13,550 nt of DNA from Candidatus Sulfopaludibacter sp. SbA3 (lineage in GTDB: Bacteria > Acidobacteriota > Terriglobia > Bryobacterales > Bryobacteraceae), in assembly GCA_945900935.1 (NCBI GenBank), contig CAMDKT010000085.1, positions 1-13,550 of the forward strand, given 5' to 3'. The notes under the pieces are model-generated. The model worked only from the letters and a program-made list of their open reading frames with translations. It made no database searches and was not told where the DNA came from. Made by a program: the position numbers and the translations under genes. Positions 1 through 5,821 of the stretch are shown here, in pieces; position 1 is the first letter of the stretch, and every line of letters begins with the position of its first letter.

Positions 1-162
1 TTGCGTTACGGCTCGCGTGTTCGCCTCACGAGTCGCACTAGCCCATTGCTGGAACTCCCGCTCGCTCGGCTACATGTTGAACAGGCAATTTACATGGTGA
101 ACTCCTTTCAATTCACAAGATCAGCCAGGCTTATCCTGGCATCCGACCGTCAGGGATAAGGG
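1..162. other. Gene-free left edge
   Basis: No convincing coding frame is visible here. The stretch lies downstream of the minus-strand oxidoreductase gene and runs off the window. It holds a 6-bp perfect inverted repeat (124-129 with 135-140, 5-nt loop), a minus-strand Shine-Dalgarno-like AAAGGAG (108-102) placed 6 nt before an ATG that is followed at once by TAA (95-90), and the 12-mer CGACCGTCAGGG (144-155) that recurs near the right edge of the window. A 21-codon plus-strand frame starting at 94 has no support. Confidence 0.5.
124..140 (-). terminator. Small hairpin downstream of the oxidoreductase gene
   Basis: GCCAGG (124-129) and CCTGGC (135-140) form a perfect 6-bp stem with a 5-nt loop, 22 nt past the stop codon of the minus-strand gene. 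There is no U tract on the minus-strand side, so this is at best a weak or factor-dependent 3' end, or simply a chance palindrome. Confidence 0.25.
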
Positions 163-1191
163 TTAGAGTTCCTTTTCGATCTCGCTAAGTCTTGGAACAC
201 GAACGGCAGCGCCGGCGGCGTGGCTGCGATACCCGGCCTCGACGGCGGCGACAGTCACCAAATAATCCCGCCCCGTTGTCTCAAAAGTCTGTCCCGCCGC
301 CAGCGTCCGGACAAAATGCTGCGATGTCGCGCGGACACTATCTCCGCGATAACCCGATGTTACATCGTTTTTCCAAAGTAACTCGTCCCCAGTGGGAGTT
401 ACTCGCAGTACGTCGCCGGTGGGCGCGAGTCGCAGCGCGCCATTCTCAAATTCGAAAAATCCATCACCCAGCGGAGGGGAGTCGGGCGACAGGTCGAGGA
501 ATCGGTTGCCGTTGATCACTCCGGAAAGTCCGGATTCATGAGTCGCCACCATCAGGACATGGTCCTCGCCCAGGATGCGTTGGTTCACGCGGCGGAGATG
601 AGCATAGATCGTGTTCAATTCACCGAACAGAAACCGCGCCGTATCAATGTGATGGACCAGCGTCTCAAACAATAGCAATCGGGGCATCGTCCGGAAATAA
701 GGCTGGAGCAAGTAAGGATCGGCGCCCGCGCCATCCCGCTTGCGCGTGCGAAACGTGTACGTTACCGGAGCGCCAAGCCCGCCCGCCGCCATTTCAGCCG
801 CGATCACCCGGTACCAGGGCTGCCAGCGCCAGTTCTCATGAATCATGAACGGAATTCCGGCGGCGTCCGCCACGCGGACCATCTCCAGGCAGTCTTCCCA
901 CGAAGGCGCCATCGGCTTCTGGCAGATCACCGGCAACCGCCTCGCAGCGGCGATCCGAAGCATCGGCAAATGCAACTCCGGACGCGTGGCGATGTCGAGA
1001 AAATCGGGCTTAACGGCGTCGAGCATGCGCTCCAGATCATCGAAAGCCTGCGGTGCCGCCTGTTGCGCTTTCGCCAAATCGGTATCGCAGGCGGCAACGA
1101 TCTCCGCTTCCGGAATCCGCCGCCAGCCTTCCATGTGAATCTGTCCGAAAAATCCGCAACCGGCGATAACGCCGCGCAGGGGTGTGGTCAT
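163..1191 (-). CDS. Gfo/Idh/MocA family NAD(P)-dependent oxidoreductase
   Basis: The 342-aa protein belongs to the Gfo/Idh/MocA family, cytoplasmic enzymes that oxidise or reduce sugars, inositols and related polyols with NAD(P). The N-terminal Rossmann fold shows GVIAGCGFFGQIH (residues 7-19), with an acidic residue at the end of the next strand (CDTD, 35-38). The family EKP motif appears as QKP (91-93), keeping the catalytic lysine K92. HENWRWQPW (118-126) and VHHIDTARFLFG (179-190) match the substrate-binding/catalytic His-Asp region of the C-terminal domain. Length is normal for the family. The start ATG overlaps the stop of the upstream thioesterase gene (ATGA, 1191-1188), so the two are co-transcribed and probably translationally coupled. 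The family is too broad to name a substrate. Sure of family, not of substrate. Confidence 0.88.
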   Translation of the reverse strand: MTTPLRGVIAGCGFFGQIHMEGWRRIPEAEIVAACDTDLAKAQQAAPQAFDDLERMLDAVKPDFLDIATRPELHLPMLRIAAARRLPVICQKPMAPSWEDCLEMVRVADAAGIPFMIHENWRWQPWYRVIAAEMAAGGLGAPVTYTFRTRKRDGAGADPYLLQPYFRTMPRLLLFETLVHHIDTARFLFGELNTIYAHLRRVNQRILGEDHVLMVATHESGLSGVINGNRFLDLSPDSPPLGDGFFEFENGALRLAPTGDVLRVTPTGDELLWKNDVTSGYRGDSVRATSQHFVRTLAAGQTFETTGRDYLVTVAAVEAGYRSHAAGAAVRVPRLSEIEKEL

Positions 1192-1601
1192 CCCTTTAAC
1201 GGTAACCCAAACTGCCCGTAGAATCGCTCCGGAAGCCGCATCGGCTTCAAATCATGATCAAGAAATAGATGCCGCGAAAAGCCCTCAGCCAACTTCTGCC
1301 CAGACTCCGCGTGACGCATCACGTAGACGAAGTGGACGCCGCGCGGCGTGGCCTTCTCAATCCGTGTTTCGATGTCGATTTCGTCGTCATAGCGCGCCGG
1401 CGCAACAAATCGGCAATGCACTTCGATAACCGCCAAATGCAGCGCCCCCTCCTGCTCCATGTCCCGATAACTAAGCCCCGCCGCGCGGCAAAACTCCACG
1501 CGCCCGACCTCCATCCACACAACGTAATTGGCGTGATAAACAACACCCATCTGGTCCGTCTCCGCGTAACGGACCCGGACACGGGCGCAATAGCTTTCCA
1601 T
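1188..1601 (-). CDS. ybgC: YbgC/FadM-type acyl-CoA thioesterase (hotdog fold)
   Basis: This 137-aa single hotdog-domain protein resembles YbgC/4-hydroxybenzoyl-CoA thioesterases, which hydrolyse acyl-CoA esters in the cytosol. The family signature is at the N-terminus: RYAETDQMGVVYHANYVVWM (11-30), with the catalytic aspartate D16 and the Y22-H23-x-N25-Y26 segment, followed by E31. A typical AVIEVHCRFVAPARYDDEI stretch (57-75) follows. Length is usual for the family. It is the first gene of the minus-strand pair; its stop TGA overlaps the ATG of the oxidoreductase. No good Shine-Dalgarno site precedes the ATG, whereas a TG-AATAAT -10-like element ends 8 nt upstream, so the mRNA may be nearly leaderless. 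The physiological acyl-CoA is unknown. In Proteobacteria ybgC sits with tol-pal, but no tol genes are present here. Confidence 0.88.
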   Translation of the reverse strand: MESYCARVRVRYAETDQMGVVYHANYVVWMEVGRVEFCRAAGLSYRDMEQEGALHLAVIEVHCRFVAPARYDDEIDIETRIEKATPRGVHFVYVMRHAESGQKLAEGFSRHLFLDHDLKPMRLPERFYGQFGLPLKG

Positions 1602-1689
1602 AGCCGCTAATTATTACAGGTGCGCCGCCATCGCCCCGCCAAGCAGTTGAAACCAATAGCCCTCAAAACCAGTCTGTTACGATGACATT
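1602..1689. promoter_or_regulatory. Divergent promoter region between ybgC and moaDE
   Basis: This 88-nt stretch separates two divergent units, so both promoters should lie here. On the minus strand, TGTAATAAT (1618-1610) resembles an extended -10 element and ends 8 nt before the ybgC ATG. On the plus strand, TACGAT (1678-1683) ends 6 nt before the moaDE GTG. No convincing -35 hexamers are found at 16-18 nt spacing, though TTGAAA occurs at 1647-1652. Neither gene has a clear Shine-Dalgarno sequence. Assigning these hexamers is inference. Confidence 0.35.
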
Positions 1690-2409
1690 GTGCGAATTCG
1701 AGTCCTCTTTTTCGGCGTCCTGCGCGATTTCACCGGCCAGCGCGAGTGCGATGTAGACCTCGCGGAAGGCGTGACCGCGGCCGGCCTCTTCGACCATTTC
1801 GCCGCTCAATTTCCGTCTCTTGAAGCCGCCCGCCGAAGCGTCACCGTGGCACGCAATCAGGAGTTCACTGACCCCTCGACACTCTTGGCCGATGGCGATG
1901 AAGTAGCGCTCCTGCCGCCCGTCAGCGGCGGAACCGGGCGATGGATCCACGAACTCACGACTCCGGAAAAAGGTAACTTTTACGGCCTGACACGAGACCC
2001 CATTGATGCCGCCGCCGCGGCCCGCCAACTGCTCCAGGGCCTCGACGGCGCTTTCGTCAACTTCGAAGGCGTGGTACGCAATAACACCAAAGGCCGCCCA
2101 ACCATGTACCTCGAATACGAGTGCTACGAAGCCATGGCCATCAAGACGATGGCGCAAATCGGCGATGAGATCACCGCCGCCTTTCCCATCAGCCGGATCG
2201 CCATGCTCCACCGCCTGGGACGAATGGAAATCGGGGAAACGAGCGTCGTCATAATCGCCTTCTCCCCGCATCGCAAACCGGCGTTTGAAGCGGCGCTCGA
2301 AGGCATCAACAAACTAAAAAAACTGGTGCCGATCTGGAAGAAAGAGTTTTTCGCCGACGGCGAAGTGTGGGTGGAAGGCGAATGGGACGAGCGCCTGAAG
2401 ACTCTATGA
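1690..2409 (+). CDS. moaDE: MoaD-MoaE fusion, molybdopterin synthase
   Basis: The 239-aa protein joins both subunits of molybdopterin synthase, which inserts sulfur into cyclic pyranopterin monophosphate during molybdenum cofactor synthesis. Residues 1-81 are MoaD (ubiquitin-like, MRIRVLFFGVLRDFTG at the start), ending in VSGG at 78-81, the glycine pair normally thiocarboxylated at a free C-terminus. Residues 86-239 are MoaE: GVVRN (127-131), LHRLGRMEIGE (173-183), SPHRKPAFEA (192-201) and KLVPIWKKE (211-219). By alignment with E. coli MoaE, K210 and K217 match its catalytic lysines K119 and K126. The GG is not terminal (followed by TGR), so processing or cleavage is expected, as described for the mycobacterial fusion MoaX. 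The start is GTG, with no Shine-Dalgarno site. The stop overlaps the ATG of the VWA gene (ATGA). No other moa genes are in the window. Confidence 0.93.
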   Translation: MRIRVLFFGVLRDFTGQRECDVDLAEGVTAAGLFDHFAAQFPSLEAARRSVTVARNQEFTDPSTLLADGDEVALLPPVSGGTGRWIHELTTPEKGNFYGLTRDPIDAAAAARQLLQGLDGAFVNFEGVVRNNTKGRPTMYLEYECYEAMAIKTMAQIGDEITAAFPISRIAMLHRLGRMEIGETSVVIIAFSPHRKPAFEAALEGINKLKKLVPIWKKEFFADGEVWVEGEWDERLKTL

Positions 2410-3308
2410 AACAAACGCGGCGTGGATTTCTGAGCCTTTCAGGACTCGCGGCGTGGGCCCAGCCGCAGCCCGTATTCCGCGCCGACGTAAAACTGGTCCG
2501 CCTCTTGACGACGGTGAAGGACGCAACCGGCGCCCTCGTCGGCGGCTTGACCAAGTCCGATTTCCTGATCAGCGACAACGGCGCGCCGCAGGAAATCGCC
2601 GTGTTTGAACAACACACCGCCCAACCGCTGTCGGTCGCCATCATGCTCGACATCAGCGGCTCAACCGCCAAGGATCTGAAGTACGAAGTAGACTCGCTCC
2701 AGCGTTTCGCGAAAGCGCTCTTCGGTTCCGGCAACCCCGAAGATCAGGCCGCGCTCTACACGTTTAATCACGATGTCGCCAAGGCGAGTTCGTTCACCCG
2801 CCGGCTCGGCCGGCTGGAATCGGCCCTGCGCGGCCTGAAAGCCGGGGCCGGGACGTCGCTTTACGATGCCATCCTGCTGGGAACGGACGAACTGGGCCGC
2901 CGAAGCGGACGGCGCGTACTGATTGTCGTCACCGATGGCGGCGACACCACGTCGTTCACCACGTTTCATGCCGCGCTCGAAGCCGCCCATCGCAACGACG
3001 CCGTAATTTATTCCATCCTTGTCGTACCCATTAAAAACGACGCTGGGCGCAACATCGGCGGTGAGCACGCGCTGGAGTTGTTCGCCTCCGGCACTGGCGG
3101 AAAAGTCTTCCAACCCACCGTCGGCGCTGCGTTGGACAAAGCGTTTGAAGCAATTCTGAAAGACCTGCGAAGCCAGTATCTACTCGCCTACTACCCCAAA
3201 AACGTGCCCCTCACCCGCAATCGTTTCCACACCGTAAAAGTCGAAACTAAAACTTCGGGATTGCGCGTGCAATCCCGAAGCGGCTATTATGGAGATTCCG
3301 CTCCGTAA
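2406..3308 (+). CDS. VWFA-related protein of the acidobacterial type, Tat-like leader
   Basis: The 300-aa product has one von Willebrand factor A domain, a metal-dependent adhesion/protein-interaction fold. The start ATG at 2406 overlaps the moaDE stop (ATGA); an in-frame upstream extension would lie inside moaDE and is not needed. The N-terminus has TRRGFLSLSG (4-13), a twin-arginine-like motif, then a short hydrophobic stretch and a possible cleavage site AWA|Q after residue 18, so export is likely. The MIDAS metal site looks complete: DISGS (82-86), GT-SLYDAI (149-156, T150) and VTDGGD (175-180, D177). The C-terminal end GLRVQSRSGYYG (285-296) fits the VWFA-related proteins that are multi-copy in Acidobacteriota. 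The last coding part holds a perfect 12-bp inverted repeat (3253-3280). Partner and ligand are unknown. Confidence 0.88.
   Translation: MKQTRRGFLSLSGLAAWAQPQPVFRADVKLVRLLTTVKDATGALVGGLTKSDFLISDNGAPQEIAVFEQHTAQPLSVAIMLDISGSTAKDLKYEVDSLQRFAKALFGSGNPEDQAALYTFNHDVAKASSFTRRLGRLESALRGLKAGAGTSLYDAILLGTDELGRRSGRRVLIVVTDGGDTTSFTTFHAALEAAHRNDAVIYSILVVPIKNDAGRNIGGEHALELFASGTGGKVFQPTVGAALDKAFEAILKDLRSQYLLAYYPKNVPLTRNRFHTVKVETKTSGLRVQSRSGYYGDSAP
3253..3280 (+). promoter_or_regulatory. Perfect 12-bp hairpin in the VWA 3' coding end
   Basis: CTTCGGGATTGC (3253-3264) and GCAATCCCGAAG (3269-3280) are exact reverse complements around the loop GCGT. No U tract follows, so it is not a standard intrinsic terminator. 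The GAAG at the 3' end of the right arm (3277-3280) lies 8 nt before the first possible ATG of the Hfq-like gene (3289) and could serve as its weak ribosome site, which the stem would hide. It could act as a translational switch, an RNase processing site or a protein-binding element. The structure is seen; the role is inference. Confidence 0.6.
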
Positions 3309-3555
3309 CCCTCACCGGATGGCATCCAAAGGCGCAAATTCGAAGAAGAAGGCACCCGAGACGACGCTCCGTGAGGTCGAATATTGGAACGACCTTATCG
3401 CGCGGCAACAGCCCGTGCGTGTCCGCCTGCTCGATAATCAGGAACATTCCGGCACGGTGGAATACTTCGACTTGGACGTCGTCCGCATCACCCGCACCGG
3501 ACAACCCAACCTGTTTCTCTACAAGCGCGACATCAAATACGTCTTCGAAGTCTGA
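3289..3555 (+). CDS. hfq: Divergent Hfq-like (Sm-fold) RNA-binding protein
   Basis: The protein is 88 aa from ATG 3289, or 78 aa from ATG 3319. Both starts are open: the first overlaps the VWA gene by 20 nt and has GAAG 8 nt upstream; the second has no clear ribosome site. The first 25 residues are basic and low in similarity. Residues 32-88 fit Hfq: YWNDLIARQQPV aligns with the Hfq N-terminal helix, VRVRLLDNQEHSGTVEYFD (43-61) with Sm1, and FLYKRDIKYV (76-85) with Sm2. Against E. coli Hfq, N13, Y55 and K56 are kept, Q8 is Glu, H57 of YKH is Arg, and rim arginines R16/R17/R19 are Ile/Ala/Gln. Hfq hexamers pair sRNAs with mRNAs; this one probably binds RNA with altered faces. It sits 4 nt upstream of the phosphatase gene. 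Confidence 0.75.
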   Translation: MEIPLRNPHRMASKGANSKKKAPETTLREVEYWNDLIARQQPVRVRLLDNQEHSGTVEYFDLDVVRITRTGQPNLFLYKRDIKYVFEV

Positions 3556-3559
3556 GGAA

Positions 3560-4378
3560 ATGGCATCTTTTTTAGAAACGGCAATGGACATCGCCCGAGA
3601 GGCGGGAGCGCTGGTCGCCAACATGGCCGAGCGCAAAATCCCCTTTGAGCTGAAGGGCGATTTCGATCTGGTCACCGCCGCCGACCGCGCTTCGGAGGAA
3701 TTGATCGTTGAGCGGCTCCAGAGCCACTTCCCGTCCCATTCCATCCTCGGCGAAGAAGGCGGACAGCGCGACCGCCAAGCCGAGTATTGCTGGTACGTCG
3801 ACCCCGTCGATGGCACCACCAACTTCGCCCACGGCTTTCCAGCCTATAACGTCACCATGGCCGTCGAAAAATCCGGCGAACTGATCGCCGGCGTCATTTT
3901 CGACCCCACCCGCAACGAAATGTTCGCCGCGGAAAAGGGCGGCGGCGCTTATCTGAACGGTCGCCGCATTCACGTCTCCAAGGCCGCCAGCGTCAGCGAA
4001 AGCCTGGTCGCCACCGGTTTTCCCAGCCGCAAACGGCACGAAAACATCAATATTCATTTTTACTACCAACTGGCAATGATCAGCCACGGCGTGCGTCGTG
4101 CCGGGGCCGCCGCATTGGACTTGGCCTATGTCGCCAGCGGGCGTCTCGACGGATTCTGGGAATTCGGACTGAGCCCATGGGATATCGCTGCCGGAATACT
4201 CCTTGTCGAAGAGGCCGGGGGGCGCTGTACCGACATGCATGGCGCGCCAAGGCATCTCCGCGGGAAGACGCTGGTGGCCAACAATGGCCCCATTCACGAG
4301 GAGATGCTGCAGATTTTCAGCGAGGTTTTCGCTGGAAGGTTCCGCTATCCGTTGCCGCAAATTCCGGTGACCGATTAG
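3560..4378 (+). CDS. suhB: Inositol monophosphatase family phosphatase
   Basis: The 272-aa cytoplasmic enzyme belongs to the Mg-dependent, lithium-sensitive phosphatase family that includes inositol-1-phosphatase (SuhB), histidinol-phosphatase and CysQ. Metal-binding motifs are all present: GEEGG (64-68), WYVDPVDGTTNFAHGFP (78-94, with D81 and D84) and SPWDIAAGILLVEEAGG (205-221, with D208). Length matches the family. I chose ATG 3560 because MASFLETAMDIAREAG matches the usual N-terminus and GAGGA lies just upstream; a longer frame from 3371 overlaps the Hfq-like gene and is not conserved-looking. It starts 4 nt after the Hfq-like stop. Substrate cannot be settled from sequence: inositol-1-phosphate is the default, but some relatives dephosphorylate histidinol phosphate or nucleotides such as 3'-phosphoadenosine 5'-phosphate. 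Confidence 0.9.
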   Translation: MASFLETAMDIAREAGALVANMAERKIPFELKGDFDLVTAADRASEELIVERLQSHFPSHSILGEEGGQRDRQAEYCWYVDPVDGTTNFAHGFPAYNVTMAVEKSGELIAGVIFDPTRNEMFAAEKGGGAYLNGRRIHVSKAASVSESLVATGFPSRKRHENINIHFYYQLAMISHGVRRAGAAALDLAYVASGRLDGFWEFGLSPWDIAAGILLVEEAGGRCTDMHGAPRHLRGKTLVANNGPIHEEMLQIFSEVFAGRFRYPLPQIPVTD

Positions 4379-4495
4379 GCCGCTTCGTCAGCACGCAAAT
4401 TGGGCGCGGACGGCTTGGGAGACGTGTGCTTGAACGAAGAAAACCACGAACTCGGTTTCCTTTCAATGAATTGGCGTGTTACCCTTAAGAAACTT
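4379..4495 (+). promoter_or_regulatory. Leader region of the nucleoside salvage operon
   Basis: This 117-nt gap before the pyrimidine phosphorylase is the only sizeable space in the 1690-9613 run, so an internal promoter is plausible. It holds a nested inverted repeat: TTGAA (4430-4434) with TTCAA (4462-4466), and AAACC (4441-4445) with GGTTT (4454-4458) around an 8-nt loop. An in-frame TTG at 4400 and an ATG at 4466 could extend the downstream protein, but the family similarity begins only at ATG 4496. I see no good -35/-10 pair. Confidence 0.35.
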
Positions 4496-5800
4496 ATGCG
4501 TACCGTCGACTTGATCACCCGGAAGCGTGATGGCGAGGAACTTTCCACGGAAGAGCTTGCTTTTCTTGTGGATGGATACACTCGCGGGGACATTCCGGAC
4601 TACCAGATGGCGGCGTTCCTCATGGCCACGTTCTTCAAAGGAATGACGGATAAGGAAGTGAGCGCCCTAACCGAGTTAATGCTCGCTAGCGGTGAAACCC
4701 TTGACCTGTCGGAAATTCCGGGTTTGAAGGTCGACAAGCACTCAACCGGCGGCGTCGGTGACAAAACCAGCCTGATTTCCGCGCCAATTGCCGCCGCGGC
4801 CGGCGTCAAGATTCCAATGATCAGCGGACGCGCCCTCGGATTCACCGGCGGCACTCTCGATAAACTCGAATCCATTCCAGGGTTTCGCACCAATCTCACC
4901 GTCGACGAAATCAAAGCCCAGGTAGCAAAAATCGGCCTCGCCTTCGCCGGTCAATCCGCCCAGATCACGCCGACCGATGGCCTGATCTACGCCCTTCGCG
5001 ATGCCTCCGGCACCATCGAAAGCGTACCCCTCATCGCGTCTTCCATCATGTCGAAGAAGCTCGCCGAAGGGCTGGACGCACTCGTTTTGGACGTGAAAGT
5101 AGGCGCCGGCGCTTTCATTAAACGCCAAATTCATGCCCGCGAATTGGCTCAGATCATGGTGGCCATCGGCCGCCGCCACAATAAGAAAGTCCTCGCGCTG
5201 CTGACCGACATGAATCAGCCGCTCGGCTACGCCATCGGCAATGCTCTGGAAATCATGGAAGTGTCCCAAACGCTCCAAAATGGCGGCCCAACCGACCTCA
5301 CCCGCCTCTCGCTCGAACTCGCCGCCCGCATGATCCACTTGGGTAAAGTCACCGCGACCATCGAAGAAGCCCGCGAACTTGCCCAAACTAAGCTTTTGGA
5401 CGGTTCCGGATTCCGGAAGTTGAAGGAAGTGATCGCCGCGCAAGGCGGAAATCCCCAAGTGCTGGATCGCTTCGACCTGCTGCCCAACGCCACCGGCATG
5501 CGTGAAATTGCCACCCCGCGCGGTGGCTACGTCGCCGGTATCGATGCCCAGCTCATCGGTCAGGCCGCAACGTTGATCGGCGCTGGCCGCTCGACCAAAG
5601 AAGACGTGATCGATCCCGCTGTCGGCGTGATCCTCGACGTCAAAGTCGGTGCCAGAGTCGACGGCAACACCGTCCTGTGCCGCCTCTACTACCGCGACGA
5701 CGCCAATGTCGAAGAAGCTGCCGAGCTCGTTGAAGATGCTTTCCGCATCTCAGCATCGCCGCCCGAAGAACGCGAGTTAATCCTGGAAGTCGTCAGTTAG
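4496..5800 (+). CDS. pdp: Pyrimidine-nucleoside phosphorylase
   Basis: The 434-aa enzyme splits uridine, thymidine and deoxyuridine with phosphate into the free base and (deoxy)ribose-1-phosphate in the cytosol. It matches Bacillus PyNP from the first residue (MRTVDLITRKRDGEELSTEE), which fixes the start at 4496. KHSTGGVGD (81-89) is the phosphate-binding loop and SGRALGFTGGTLDKLE (110-125) is the family signature. H82, R168 (ALRD), S183 and K187 (SSIMSKK) correspond to the base-contacting residues of the Bacillus enzyme. The C-terminal alpha/beta domain is complete (DVKVGARVDGNTV near 380-392). The family also includes thymidine phosphorylase DeoA; the Bacillus-like features favour the broader PyNP. 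First gene of the salvage operon, 21 nt upstream of the transporter. Upstream AAGAA is only a weak ribosome site. Confidence 0.94.
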   Translation: MRTVDLITRKRDGEELSTEELAFLVDGYTRGDIPDYQMAAFLMATFFKGMTDKEVSALTELMLASGETLDLSEIPGLKVDKHSTGGVGDKTSLISAPIAAAAGVKIPMISGRALGFTGGTLDKLESIPGFRTNLTVDEIKAQVAKIGLAFAGQSAQITPTDGLIYALRDASGTIESVPLIASSIMSKKLAEGLDALVLDVKVGAGAFIKRQIHARELAQIMVAIGRRHNKKVLALLTDMNQPLGYAIGNALEIMEVSQTLQNGGPTDLTRLSLELAARMIHLGKVTATIEEARELAQTKLLDGSGFRKLKEVIAAQGGNPQVLDRFDLLPNATGMREIATPRGGYVAGIDAQLIGQAATLIGAGRSTKEDVIDPAVGVILDVKVGARVDGNTVLCRLYYRDDANVEEAAELVEDAFRISASPPEERELILEVVS

Positions 5801-5808
5801 TAAATCAC

Positions 5809-5816
5809 TAAGGAGG
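5809..5816 (+). promoter_or_regulatory. Strong Shine-Dalgarno site of the nucleoside transporter
   Basis: TAAGGAGG at 5809-5816 lies 5 nt before ATG 5822 and fits the anti-Shine-Dalgarno sequence almost fully. It fixes the transporter start and contrasts with the weak or missing ribosome sites of several other genes in the window. Confidence 0.85.
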
Positions 5817-5821
5817 CCCCT

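Noticed and set aside
1663..2271. Minus-strand open frame of 202 codons opposite moaDE
   Set aside because: The plus-strand frame encodes a clear MoaD-MoaE protein with all motifs; the antisense product matches nothing I recognise.
3572..4360. Minus-strand open frame of 262 codons opposite the phosphatase gene
   Set aside because: The sense strand carries all inositol-monophosphatase motifs; the antisense frame has no family features.
4400..4495. TTG-initiated extension of the pyrimidine phosphorylase
   Set aside because: Family similarity begins exactly at ATG 4496, and the 32 extra residues do not match the family.
4742..5458. Minus-strand open frame of 238 codons opposite the pyrimidine phosphorylase
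   Set aside because: It lies fully inside a well-conserved enzyme gene and arises from codon bias.
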